Numbered from the stretch's first letter, positions 12,348 through 23,100 are shown. The stretch: 64,000 nucleotides of DNA from Boswellia sacra (GCA_013180625.2 SNVD02012237.1:248001-312000), one strand, 5' to 3'. Notes: a model not told the origin generated them from the sequence alone. Translations and numbers: made by a program.

Positions 12348-12904
12348 TTAAACTAAGCTTAACCAAACAATGACTTGAAACTTTTTCTTGAACATTGTTG
12401 ATCTCTTGACGAACCTTTTTTTGTCTCTACGAGCATCTTCATATATCTCTTGAATAACTTTATGATTATTATGCTCTCTAATTAACCAAGCAAACACAAG
12501 ATCTTCAATAAGACTATATAGTAACTTTCCAATCAACTTTACCTTCATGTTTTCCCATACATCCTCATATGGTTTTCTTGCATAATTTATCAACCATGAC
12601 CATAATTGTTTGTCTTCTTTCTTTTCTTCGCATATGTCTCCATGATCATACCCAAACTTTGTTTTATCTTTAATATAATTTCCTTTTGTTCTTGTGTTAA
12701 CATTGCTTGATTTGCTGGTACTTCAAAACCTTGATTTACAACTTCCCACATGCCTCTGTACTCAAACTCAGCTTGCATTTGAGTTCCCCAATATTTAAAA
12801 TTTTGATTGTTTCGATCAAATATGGGAAGTTCTTTTTCCATCTTGATTTGTTTCCTTGACTCTGCCTTCCTAGCAACTCTGAAGGCTCTAACTGGCTCTG
12901 CCAA
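12348..12904 (-). pseudogene. copia-type gag remnant
   Basis: Two adjacent minus-strand frames (12590-12904 and 12348-12593). The first contains LPIFDRNNQNFKYWGTQMQA, then EFEYRGMWEVVNQGFEVP. This is the N-terminal gag pattern of many plant copia elements (F-x-G-x-N-Y-x-x-W, then a D/E-x-W-x-x-V motif). The second is less recognisable. The frame begins inside the leader and is not followed by a zinc knuckle or pol, so this is a gag relic only. Confidence 0.6.
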
Positions 12905-13168
12905 CTCTAGTAGGCTCTTCCTAACTCTACCAACTTTGCTTTGATAGACTCTGAGACCTTCCTGGCTCGACTCTATCTAGCTCTTTTTTTGTCCCTGCTT
13001 CTCTCACAGGTCTTCATTGGATCTTTACATTGTGTCTAGCTCTGAGATTGCTCCTCTTAGAACCTTCCAAACTAGCTCTGACAGGACTTCCTTGGAGCTT
13101 ACTACCTAGCTTCGAAACAAATTTGATGGCCCCTCCCAGATTCTTCCAACCTAGCTCTGATACCACTT

Positions 13169-13261
13169 TGTTGAAATTTGACTTACTCTGATACCACTTT
13201 GTTGAAATTTGACTTACTCTGATACCACTTTGTTGGAATTTGACTTACTCTGATACCACTT
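13169..13261 (-). repeat. Three 31-bp tandem repeats spanning LTR edge and PBS-like motif
   Basis: Units start at 13169, 13200 and 13231 (TGTTGAAATTTGACTTACTC, then TGATACCACTT). The third unit is the first 31 bases of the right LTR. Each unit carries the primer-site-like CTCTGATACCA, so four such motifs lie in series with the apparent true site at 13154-13165. Confidence 0.9.
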
Positions 13262-13594
13262 TGTTGAAGAATAATTACTCAATCAATCAAGCAACACAAG
13301 AATATAATGAAGAAGAAGATATTGACTCTTGAGCACTTCTCTATTTCCTTATTACTTCTTCTTAATAAAATTGATAAATTACAAATACTTATATAGTAGA
13401 CTCAATCCTAATCCTACTCAAACCATAAATGCTAATAATTCTAAAATAACTAAATAATTAATCATTATCCATAATTTACTAGGATTATTAATCCTCCCAT
13501 AACATGTCTTCTAATCTAATTAGGACTCCAATCTTATTTTACTTTAGACTTTAAATTCTAAATAAACTCTTAAGCTTTGTTTAAACTTCCAACA
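13231..13594 (-). repeat. Right (5') LTR of the 1.6-kb element
   Basis: 364 bases, TGTTGGAATT to TTCCAACA, followed by the AGATA target duplication at 13595-13599. TATA on the minus strand near 13390-13400. Confidence 0.9.
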
Positions 13595-13776
13595 AGATAT
13601 TCCAGTGGAACCGTAAACTGTGTTTCATCCATGCTATACACAACAAAATAGCCTTTATTAGTACTTGAAAATTTCTCGTTCGCACCACTTCTAGGAAACA
13701 AGATCTTCCCGCGCTTCATTGCATCCATTTTCTGCCACTTCCTGGCTAATTTGATGAGCTGCTTTTAGCTGATCAT

Positions 13777-14464
13777 GATTATAGAATGATGATTTTGAAC
13801 AAACTGGAACGATTAGAGACTCTAGAGAAAACTTTTCTTCATTAAGGTCTTGTGATGTGGAATAAGGGGATAGGAGTTTGGTCTTATATATATATTTGTA
13901 GATGAGATGAATAAGGACAGCATCACGTAACACTGTTTTCTTGAGCTAGATAGGTGGGATGTTTGGCCATGTGATCATCGAAGCAAAGAGATGGGGGAAC
14001 TTATAATGTTGTTTGGTGTCTGATAAGAATCATAATTTTAGCGTTAAGGCCTAGTCACTTGTTAGTTATGCCTTTTGTCTTGTGCTACCAGCAGGGATAT
14101 GTGAATCAACAGTTTGGACTACTTAAACTACCCCATAAGCTAGAAAGGTCAAAACAAAAAAATAAAAAACATATTGGTATATATCAGAACTGACACAAGC
14201 TTTATAGATTATATACTTACTCAGCTAACTAATATTATTCTTAACGTATAGCTTTGGACCCCAATGTTGGAATTTGTCTCATTCTCGTTAAAATCTATTA
14301 CCAGTATACGGTACGGCTACAGGATCTATCAATCTGCTTAAAATATTAAGCATTGATATTAAAGATAATGCACGAACTAAACAAGAAGAAAAAGCAGGAA
14401 TAATATCAACCATGAGGTTACAAACTATTTAATTTGACAAGATCAAAGTCTCTGGGAAAGAAAC
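13777..14464. other. SAUR upstream region and spacer, no gene
   Basis: Upstream flank of the split SAUR: a minus-strand TATA-like AT run lies near 13885-13900. Then comes spacer DNA whose right part (CTGCTTAAAATATTAAGCAT near 14335) resembles the SAUR-unit flanks. No coding region recognised. Confidence 0.4.
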
Positions 14465-14919
14465 TGTGAAGTGTAAGGTGTGAAGGTATTTTGCCTTTCA
14501 CACAATCCCACATTGGTGGGAAACAAAGTGTAAGAGGGGGAGGCTAGGCTATATAATAAAACCTCCTCCTCCCCTTATAGGTGTACCAAGCTTATGTATT
14601 AAGTTTTTCTCTTCTTCCTCCCTTGTAATCTCCTCCATTCTAATTGTGAGAGAGATTATAATATTTTTCTTCATAGTGAAATATTTTCGGTCTTGTCCCG
14701 TGGAGGTTTTCCTCAAATTGAGGGTTTTACCACGTTAAACATTTGTGCCTTTATTTTCTTTATTGCCTTTAATTTATTTACTGTGGTAAGGCTGAGCCGC
14801 CCAAGTTGTCTATTTTATTTATTGTGGAAGGCAGTGCCACCCAAATTGTTATTTCTAATATAACAATTTGTTTCTTGTCTTTTATTTGAGCTGCGGTGGG
14901 AGTGTTCGATCTCCTAACA
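14465..14919 (+). repeat. Solo copia-type LTR, TSD GAAAC
   Basis: A 455-bp segment starts TGTGAAGTGTAAGG and ends TCCTAACA. It is flanked by the direct repeat GAAAC (14460-14464 and 14920-14924). Internally there is a plus-strand TATA (CTATATAATAAAAC near 14550) followed by a polyadenylation-type region, as expected of an LTR. No internal domain is adjacent, so this is a solo LTR left by LTR-LTR recombination. Confidence 0.9.
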
Positions 14920-14924
14920 GAAAC

Positions 14925-15404
14925 TATGAAGTTAGTCACAGATACAATCATGAACACAACTAGAATCTATGAATGTTATGGATTTAAGCTTATCTTGTAG
15001 TAAGTTTACAATGGAAAATTGATTCATCATAACAGTTAGCGAATATGATAAAGGCATTAGACGAACTAAAATAACAGAAATTTACATGGCAATCTAGTCC
15101 CATTGAATTGGAAATATTTTTCATAAAGTTGATACTATTTTACATGGTATATGTGCGAAAGTACTGTTGTCTGTTTGCACAGTTAGATGCTTTATCTTGC
15201 TTAGAGTTTTCTATGTTATAAAACAATTCGAAATTATTCTACCTGTCTTCCTTGACCAATCTTAAACTGAAACTCTATAACTACACAGCATCGACCAATG
15301 GTCTAAGGTACAAATTTTTATACAATTTGAAACCTGTCAATTATTTGCGAAAGAAGTACTATTTGTTGCGGCCGGCGGGTGAAACTTCTACTCTCTACTC
15401 TAAA
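14925..15404. other. Intergenic spacer
   Basis: No gene or repeat recognised between the solo LTR and the start of the duplicated block at about 15405. Confidence 0.4.
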
Positions 15405-15651
15405 CATTGTTCTAATTATTAGTCTGAATTTAGTATTATCTTATTTAACTGGTATATTTGAATCACTCTGACCGATAACGAAGTGAAAGTTGCAAGGTAA
15501 AATGCAAAACTCATCTCAACTATGCATGTATTTCATTCTAAATATACCAATCCTCTGTGAATAAAAATATCTTTGTATTCTTGAGATGTATGGATTCACA
15601 TAAATATACAATGTAATTTTTTAAAGCATTTACAAAACTAAGATTTATTTT

Positions 15652-16095
15652 TCAATGGATGCTAACAAGTGACATTTCTCCTGTATGGCCCTGAAGAGCA
15701 GCATGTGGTTTGCAATGACCAGTAGCGATATAACTAAGAAAATTTTTCTCCGAGCCTTTATCTACTCCACGCTTGATTAAGGAGACTGCGTAATCCATGA
15801 CAACTCCATCGCATGGCAACATTATAGGGCCATCACTTGATAGTCCAAACTCCTCTTCAGATATCTTTAAGAGCTCAAGGAAGATGTTGTTGTTGAGGTA
15901 CATTAAGGGAAGCACAAATCGTTTCTGATCACTCGTATAGACCACAAAATGGCCTTTTTCAGATACTGGTGTTGTATTAGAACTACCCGTATCCACTTCT
16001 TCCCTCTTTTTGGGTAAAGATATTATTTTTCTACCCATAGCAGCCATCTTCTGCCACTTCCTTACCGGTTTAATGGGCTTATTGGGACTGACCAT
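15652..16095 (-). CDS. SAUR: SAUR family auxin-responsive protein
   Basis: A 147-residue intact frame starts at the ATG at 16093-16095 (MVSPNKPIKPVRKWQKMAAM) and has no introns, as usual for SAUR genes. The basic N-terminus (1-45) is followed by the SAUR domain at about residues 48-112. It contains GHFVVYTSDQKRFVLPL, then LNNNIFLELLKISEEEFGL, then GPIMLPCDG. It belongs with the SAUR61-68-like group by its MIS/MVS-x-x-K-x-I-K start and FVLPL-Y-L pattern. Family members bind and inhibit PP2C.D phosphatases at the plasma membrane, which activates H+-ATPases and cell expansion. This is the only uninterrupted SAUR in the array. The start is supported by conservation with the frameshifted paralogue at 6104 and by a TATA box 120 bases upstream. 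No auxin response element was confidently found. Confidence 0.93.
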   Translation of the reverse strand: MVSPNKPIKPVRKWQKMAAMGRKIISLPKKREEVDTGSSNTTPVSEKGHFVVYTSDQKRFVLPLMYLNNNIFLELLKISEEEFGLSSDGPIMLPCDGVVMDYAVSLIKRGVDKGSEKNFLSYIATGHCKPHAALQGHTGEMSLVSIH

Positions 16096-16215
16096 GCTGC
16101 CTTACTCTGTATATGAGATGTCAATGACTTCGATTTGGAAAAAGTGAAAGATATTGGGGTATCTTAAGCCACAAAGTGGTACTATTCTGCATATTATAAA
16201 CGTAGAAGTAGCTTA

Positions 16216-16224
16216 CTTATATAG
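16216..16224 (-). promoter_or_regulatory. TATA box of the intact SAUR
   Basis: CTATATAAG on the minus strand about 120 bases upstream of the ATG at 16095. It is conserved in the duplicate at 6232-6240 and predicts a 5' UTR of roughly 90 bases. Confidence 0.6.
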
Positions 16225-16871
16225 TCAAGGGGATTGAGAACTGAAACCACGTAGCCTTTTAGATTTCTTTCAATTTGTGATTTTCTATGCAAAAGCATCT
16301 AGTTAGTTGTATAGTAATAAACGTTATGCTGGCCATATCTGCATATGTAATTTGGCAATTAATTACATGTCATACAAGATCACATCCTCAATTTTTCTGT
16401 CCTATGGTTCAAGGACTCAGCAGTTGCTATCACTTAAATTTAACGGTCTTAAATCTTTTCAAGGACCACAAGAATCGATATAGCTAAAAGGAACTCACAA
16501 CTAAGAAGTGAGTACACATTCGGTGAAGTTTAAGAAGTGTTCAAACAAAGGTTTCAATATCAATTTGTAACGGTTTTGAATTGTTTATTTGAAAGTTTTG
16601 ATCAAATAATCGATTTTTCAGGATGATGCAATACTTGGTCATATACATGGTTTAGAATACTTGTTTCATCAATCTATTTGGTCTGTTATGAATTTGTTTT
16701 CAAGGACATGCTTCGGAGATTTCCACATGAATTAAATTACCTGTTCGTTAAAAAGAACATTATGTCTTGGTTTTAGCACAATGGGAGGAACATGGAGCTA
16801 CTATTTCTTGAATAATTCACATCGTAATCCATGGTACTTGATAGACGTTTGTTAAACTATTGCAAGTTGTT

Positions 16872-17180
16872 AATAGTATTTCTTAACGGAATGAGAATCT
16901 AACAGGGTGCTATCACAAGCCAATGTGATATCTCCATGGCGTGGAGGACCAAATTCTTCCTCAGACATTCTCAAGAGCTCCCTGAAGACATTTCGACTGA
17001 GTTCAATATTCCAAGAGAACCGTGGAACTTCTTTTATCAGCTTCGTAGACAATAAAATGCCCTGTTTATATAAGCTAAGGCATCTGGACCTGCATCACTT
17101 CTTGGATGAGAAATTCTCTTACACGCTTCGCAGAAACCTTTACGTGCCAATTTTCTTGCCAATCCAATGAGCCTTTTTGA
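16872..17180 (-). pseudogene. SAUR: SAUR pseudogene (frameshifted, C-terminus lost)
   Basis: From 17180 leftwards one frame gives RLIGLARKLARKGFCEACKR and ISHPRSDAGPDALAYINRAF. After stops near the middle, another frame gives NVFRELLRMSEEEFGPPRHG, then DITLACDSTLL. These are the N-terminal and core parts of a SAUR of a different subtype from the intact neighbour (PRSDAGPDALAY insert). The frame is lost between them, and the C-terminal helix region is replaced after about 16905. The partner relic in copy A (6897-7020) keeps only the N-terminal part. Confidence 0.8.
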
Positions 17181-18349
17181 TCTGAAAATTAGAATAAGGC
17201 TTTGCACAAGGTAGGACACTTTGGTCATGGATGCTATGTTTCCAAGCAGGATTTCTAGAATGCAGAAACCAATGGTCAATTCTGAAATATAAATGCACAA
17301 TGATAAACAGGACCAATAATGTTGTCATCATTTTGTTTTGCTGACAAGTACAGAAAATCTGAGGCCTGGGATCTTGCCGATATGAACAAAATCGGAAATT
17401 AGAAGAAAACTCTAAGAGTGGAAATTACAGGGTTTAATTTAAGACTTTTCCTTCTGCTTGACATTAAATACAAACCAACAATTATGCTTATTTCTATGTC
17501 AGAAAATACCGATACTGAAAGTGACAGAGAAGAGTTACATAGTACAAACAAATTAACATGATATGTCAAGTTGTTTTATATTGCCTAAGGACCAAATTAG
17601 GTAGTTATCGCCTTTTGGTAGTCCCCAATGTTTGGATCGGTTCTAGGATACTACTTGTCTCTTATTTCTGTTATGCCATATCTTGATCGCAATTTATCAA
17701 TTAGAGTTTTTCACGATTCTTCTATCAAGAAACTACAATTTATCATGTACTTGGGAGCTCTCAGGATGTAGATAATCCCTATGCTGCAACTAAAATTCCA
17801 AAGGTGCAGCAAATTGAATTCTACAACCAATTTTGGATGTTTATGCGTGTTTTCTCGCTAAAATTACCTCATGCCAGCTCCTGTGCCGAATTTAACTCGT
17901 TTAAATCAATTTCAGCATCGCTATTAACAATGATGCGCAGCAAACCCAACAAGAGAGAGTCAACTTTGGATACTTAAACATGCATAATGGTACTATTAAT
18001 AATGGTACTATTTTGCTATTTACAAGCATATATAGAAGTGAGTTGGTTATATATACAGGAAATGGAACGAGAATTAAAGACAAACCATTTACTTCGCTGC
18101 TTCGCATGGTTTTCCTTGCCGATCTATGATGCAAAAGCATCTCATTGATTATACAGAAATATATTTATAGCTGGCCATACTTGCATATGTTTTGCCATTG
18201 CTATGCGTCAACGAAGGCCCAACTCTTGTGCCACTTTGCTATTTGGACAAAACAGCTCTTATATATTAATTTTTTCATAATATTAGTTTTTGACTTCAAC
18301 CTGATTGGGCCTTGGTCATGGGCTTGTCTGGGCTTCTCTAAAAATGCCA

Positions 18350-18760
18350 CCCACCCTAAATTTGTCGTCATCCATGCTTCATTGATGACGAGTGACAATT
18401 TGCGCATAAAAATTTATGTTTTTCTCATTTCATTTGTATGTCTATAAGTTATAATCATGTAAAGAAAATTCCTTTATCCTCCACCAATATATGGCTTTAT
18501 TATATTTTATATCAGCCATTTAGGGGGAAATCAAGCAACTCTTTTAACTTCTACTTCGGCCCAATTTGAATTGAACATTAATGACAGGAATTACTTTCCT
18601 TTTCTCTCCTGTGAATAAAATAATTAAAGAGTGTATGAAGAGACATGGCCACTTGGCACGTTTGCAATACATGTTCATAGATATCGGCATTCTCATATTT
18701 TACAATATGAATCTCCGTTAGTAAAATGTTTGATTTCCGTTGCGTATAATACAATTAAAT
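18350..18760 (+). repeat. Paralogue of CHX-upstream DNA
   Basis: Similar in order and wording to about 47900-48330: CCATGCTTCATTGATGAC near 18372 versus CCATGCTCCATTAATGAC near 47914, and GGCCACTTGGCACGTTTGCA near 18648 versus GGCCAAATGGCACATTTATA near 48193. It lies upstream of a CHX relic, as its partner lies upstream of CHX, so both belong to one ancient duplication. Confidence 0.65.
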
Positions 18761-19000
18761 AATCAAATCTTCCTATAGACTCCCCTTTAGTCCACAAGAG
18801 ATGCAGAATCTTTTTACTTCAAATTGGATTTCCAGTCAAACCCATATTTGTGTATGTCGGGACTCATGTTACGAGGTGCTCCAAATTCTAATTACTCAGG
18901 TCCCTCACATTCACTTGTACAATTTTCTATTAGTCACAACTGTGTAATGAGTATCAACTAGAGTTTTGATAGTTTTTCTTAATTAACCAATATCAATTTA

Positions 19001-19400
19001 TGATGAGCTCATGCATGACATGCATGAGTTCTAGAATTCTGCTGAGCTCATGCATGACATGCATGGCTTCCAGAATCCCTTCCATGTGAATGCATTGAGA
19101 GTCAAATTAGTTAGGCACCTCCAATTTTGAAAATCAAAGGAAGTAGCCAAATTTGATTTGAATTTGTATGCAGAATTTTCCCTATAAATATGGGACGAAT
19201 TCTGCCTTGTTTAAGCATCACAGAGATTCCAGAGAGAGTCCAGAGTCTAAACCAGAGAGTTTAGGATTAAGAGAGAGAGCCAGGAGAGCTCCAGAAATTT
19301 TAGGGGAGTTTTTGTATAATTCTTGTACATTAATTTTCTCTGTTAATACAAGTAATTTTTCTCCCAAATTATGTTCTGAGTTGATCATTACATCCCAACA
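19001..19400 (+). repeat. 5' LTR of the young copia element
   Basis: Contains a tandem near-repeat at its start (GAGCTCATGCATGACATGCA occurs twice, 42 bases apart) and a TATA-like CCTATAAATATGG near 19180. It differs from the 3' LTR at two bases (about 19080 and 19371). Confidence 0.95.
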
Positions 19401-19402
19401 AG

Positions 19403-19414
19403 TGGTATCAGAGC
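19403..19414 (+). promoter_or_regulatory. tRNA-Met primer-binding site
   Basis: TGGTATCAGAGC two bases after the 5' LTR; perfect complement of the initiator tRNA 3' region used by most plant copia elements. Confidence 0.9.
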
Positions 19415-19683
19415 CTCGTTGAGCTCCTGGAACGTCAGAACAGAGAGGAAAAATTCAGAGAAAATTTATCCCCTGTTTCTGGAAAATTTCGATTTTTCGG
19501 AAAGTCATCGAATTTCGAATTTGAAGTGTCCAGTGTGTTCGTGACGTCGTCCTGATCATTCTGCAATTTTCCGGCGACCGATCCGACGTCCAGAGAAGCC
19601 GCACGCGCCGCACGCGCCTCCGACCTGGTCTGCGAGTGGGCGTCACTCGCCCCACGCGCTGCACGCGCCATTCCAAGGAAGAA

Positions 19684-19866
19684 GACGACCACGTCAGCGC
19701 CACGTCACCAGCCGCGTCAGCAGCACTTTTCGCCACGTCAGCCGTCCACGTCAGCAGGTCGCCACGTCAGCAGGTCGCCACGTCATCGTGCCACGTCACC
19801 TGCCACGTGTCGCCACGTCAGAGCCACGTCAGCATAGTGGACCCCACCTGCCACGTCAGCAGAACG
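19684..19866 (+). repeat. CCACGTCA motif array in the copia leader
   Basis: Ten exact copies of CCACGTCA (TGACGTGG on the other strand) occur within about 180 bases, plus the variants CCGCGTCA and CCACGTGT. Many lie in the larger phrase GTCGCCACGTCAGCAG. The spacing is irregular. ACGT-core motifs of this form are classic plant bZIP sites. An open frame across the array (19636-20025) is composed of the repeat and is unlikely to be coding. Confidence 0.85.
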
Positions 19867-19867
19867 A

Positions 19868-20060
19868 TGGAAAATTATATTTTGGCCCCTGTATTTCCGA
19901 GTAATTACATTTTGACCCCTGAATTTCTGAAATTTACATTTCAGTCCTTAGGAAATATCAGTTTGGCCCCTGTAGTTCTGGTGAATAACACTGTGCCCCT
20001 TTTAGTTTCTGAAATTTCAGTTTAGCCCTTAAGAAATTTTAGTTTAGTCCTTAAAGTTTC
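19868..20060 (+). repeat. Degenerate TTTGGCCCCT tandem repeats
   Basis: Four to six diverged units of about 35 bases with cores such as TTTTGGCCCCTGTA, TTTTGACCCCTGAA, TTTGGCCCCTGTAG, TTTAGCCCTTAAG. They lie in the untranslated leader between the motif array and gag. Function unknown. Confidence 0.65.
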
Positions 20061-20199
20061 CAAGCTTAGTATTTATTGTATAAAAAGAATTTTTGAGCCC
20101 CGGAAGAGGCTATTCCACCTAATTTGACCGTTCCGGACGTAACGGTGGGCTCAGATTTTTGAAATTCAATTTCTATTTTAGTGAATTAATTATTCTAAA

Positions 20200-23100
20200 A
20201 TGGAAGAATCATCCGGAGCCATGATAAAATTGACTGCTACAAATTACACACTATGGAGGCCCAGGATGGAGGATCTCCTTAGTTGTAAGGATCTATATGA
20301 CCCTATAGAATTTGAAGGGCAGAGACCTGAGACAGAAAAAGAGGCAGAGTGGAAGAAAATTAATAGAAAATGTATCGGTCAGATCAGACAATGGATCGAT
20401 CATAGTGTCTTCCACCATGTAGCCAAAGAAACAGATGCATATACTCTATGGAAAAAATTAGAGAGTATGTATCAAGCCAAGTCAGCACGAAACAAAGCCA
20501 TCCTGATGAGACGGCTTGTGAACTTGAAGTTGCGGAGCGGAACTCCTGTAGCAGAACATACAAGTGAGTTCCAGAACTTGGTGAATCAGTTGACAGCAGT
20601 CGAGTTACAGCTTGGAGACGAGGAACAAGCACTTCTACTTCTCAGTTCCCTTCCAGATTCATGGGAGACACTAGTGGTCTCCATCAGTAATTCAGCACCC
20701 GGAGGCAGACTTACCCTATCAATGGTTAAGGATGCCTTAATGAACGAGGAGGCAAGAAGAAAAGATGCAGGCGCCAGTCAAGATGAAGCCTACATCACAG
20801 AGAATCGAGGAAGACAGTCTCGAGGTGAAGACTGGAGAAGAGGTAGAAGCAAAAGCAGAGGCAGATCAAGGGGCAGGTCATCAGATGGGCGGAGACCCAC
20901 ATACAAGTGCTACAACTGTGGCAAAGAGGGACATTTGAAGAGAAATTGTCGCAGTCTTCGGAAGCAGAACCAGGAGAGTTCACAGGCACAAAGCAACGAA
21001 GAACCACGAGTTACAGTGGTAGAAGATGTAACCATCTGTGCAGAAGAGACGTGTTTCCACACAGCAGACCAAGGAGTAGAATGGGTAATTGACACAGCAG
21101 CTTCCTGCCACGTCACTCCTTGCAGAGAAATCTTCACCACGTACAAAGCAGGAGACTTTGGGATAGTGAAGATGGGAAACAACAGCACCGCCAAAATCAT
21201 GGGAATTGGTGATATTCAATTCCAAACGAACTTCGGATGCAAAATAACTTTGAAGGACGTTCGTCATGTGCCAGATCTTCGACTCAACTTGCTCTCGTAA
21301 AAGCCTTTGATCAGCAAGGTTATGAGAGCTGCTTCACCAACGGTACATGGAAGATGTTGAAAGGGGTCATGGTGGTTGCTCGAGGTAAATTATGTGACAA
21401 TCTTTACAGACCCATGTAAAGATAAACGGAGAGAGCCTTCATGTAGCAGAGCACATGGTACCTCTAGATTTGTGGCATAAAAGGCTCGGTCACATGGGTG
21501 AAAAGGGTTTATCAACCCTTCAGAAAAAGAAGCTGATCACTGTTTCCAAGGATGCAGCGTCTCATCCTTGCGACTATTGTTTGTACGGGAAACAACAGGA
21601 GGGTGTCATTCAGCTCCTCATCAGTGAAGAAATCAAAGCTATTGGAGCTAGTACACAGTGATGTATGCGGACCTCTCGAAGTCGAGTCCTTAGGCGGTAA
21701 AAGGTATTTCTTGACCTTTATTGATGATGCATCTCGGAAAGTGTGGGTTTATTTCCTCAGAACGAAGGATGAAGTTCTGGAGAAGTTCAAGGAGTTTCAC
21801 GCCATGGTAGAACGTGAAACGGGTAAGAAATTAAAATGCCTTCGATCAGATAACGGAGGCGAGTATACCTCCAGAAAGTTCAATGCCTACTGTCGAAGAT
21901 ATGGCATTCGACATGAAAGAACAGTCCCACGCACACCACAACATAATGGAGTGGCCGAGAGGATGAATCGAACCATCATGGAACGAGTCAGAAGCATGCT
22001 CAGATTGGCTAAGTTACCCAAGCCATTCTGGGGGAGGCAGTTCGCACCGCCTGTTACTTAATCAACAGAGCACCATCGGCACCACTGAACTTCGAGATTC
22101 CAGAAAAGGTATGGTCTAATAAAAAACCCTCCTATAATCATTTAAAAGTGTTTGGTTGTTTAGCCTTCGTACATGTATCCAAGGAGCTCAAACAGAAGCT
22201 CGATGCAAGAACTGTTCCATGTATCTTCATCGGTTATGGAGATGAAGAATTCGGATACAGATTATGGGATCCCAAAGAAAAGAAAGTCATCCGGAGCAGA
22301 GATGTCGTATTTCACGAAGACCCAACATATGAAGACGCTGAAAAGACAACAATATCTACAAATCCCACTAGCAGTGCCCCAGATATTGTTGCAGATTCTA
22401 CCCCAACACCAAATGCTACAAGAAATGACGAGGTACCAGAAGAAGTTCCAGAAGCAGATCAGGAGGAAGAAAATGAAGAGATTGCTGAGCCGGGGGAGCC
22501 ACAATCACCTGTTGAAGCTGCTGTACCTCCTGGAAATGAAGAACCTCAGCTACGACGATCTGAGCGAGGTCGAATTCCGTCGAGGAGATATCTGAAATCA
22601 GAGTATACACTGCTTACTGATGAGGGAGAGCCAGAAAGCTTTCATGAAGCTTTATCTCATCCAGATAAAGAACGATGGCTGCATGCAATGCGATATGAGA
22701 TGAATTCTCTAGAGAAGAACAAAACTTATGAACTGGTCGAGCTCCCAGACGGAAAGAAGGCACTGAAGAACAAGTGGGTATTCAAGCTCAAGAAAGATGG
22801 AACAGGAAAGGTGATAAAGCACAAAGCCCGATTGGTGGTAAAAGGATTCCTTCAGGAGAAAGGAATTGACTTTGATGAAATATTCTCACCGGTAGTAAAA
22901 ATGTCCTCAATCCGCGTCATCCTCGGATTGACAGCAAGTCTTGATTTGGAGCTTGAACAGATGGATGTGAAGACAGCATTCCTTCATGGAGACTTGCATG
23001 AAGAAATCTACATGGAGCAGCCATAAGGGTTCGAGGTTCAAGAAAAAGAACACCTCGTGTGCAAGCTCAAAAAAAGCTTGTATGGCCTCAAACAAGCACC

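Larger units (their letters stand above)
11977..13594 (-). mobile_element. Small non-autonomous copia-like LTR element, TSD AGATA
   Basis: Two 364-bp LTRs (11977-12340 and 13231-13594) begin TGTTGGAATTTGAC and end in AACA. The target duplication AGATA is at 11972-11976 and 13595-13599. Orientation is minus: a polypurine tract (complement CCCCCTCTTAA) borders the left LTR at 12341, and a tRNA-Met primer-binding site (complement GCTCTGATACCA, 13154-13165) lies near the right LTR. The roughly 890-bp interior carries only gag-like remnants, no protease, integrase or RT. It must have been mobilised in trans. Confidence 0.92.
11700..13776 (-). pseudogene. SAUR: SAUR gene split by an LTR element
   Basis: The N-terminal part lies at 13600-13776: ATG at 13774-13776, then M-I-S-stop (TAA 13765-13767), then KQLIKLARKWQKMDAMKRGK and later GYFVVYSMDETQFTVPLEY. 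The C-terminal part lies at about 11700-11971 (LTQNVFRELLRLLEEEFGLP onward). Removing the element at 11977-13594 and one copy of the AGATA target duplication joins the two parts in frame, so the insertion alone split the gene. The fourth-codon stop is an independent lesion. The C-terminal frame runs past the usual SAUR end into the flank. Which lesion came first cannot be told from sequence. Confidence 0.9.
15405..18515 (+). repeat. Segmental duplication, copy B (partner 5430-8640)
   Basis: Collinear with copy A over about 3.1 kb. It includes the intact SAUR, the second SAUR pseudogene and the shared ends. The right part also resembles DNA upstream of the CHX gene, which links the SAUR and CHX duplications. 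The stretch 17190-18515 holds no recognisable gene. Confidence 0.85.

Noticed and set aside
19636..20025. 129-residue frame in the copia leader
   Set aside because: Encoded by the CCACGTCA and TTTGGCCCCT repeats; no domain, lies before gag in the untranslated leader.
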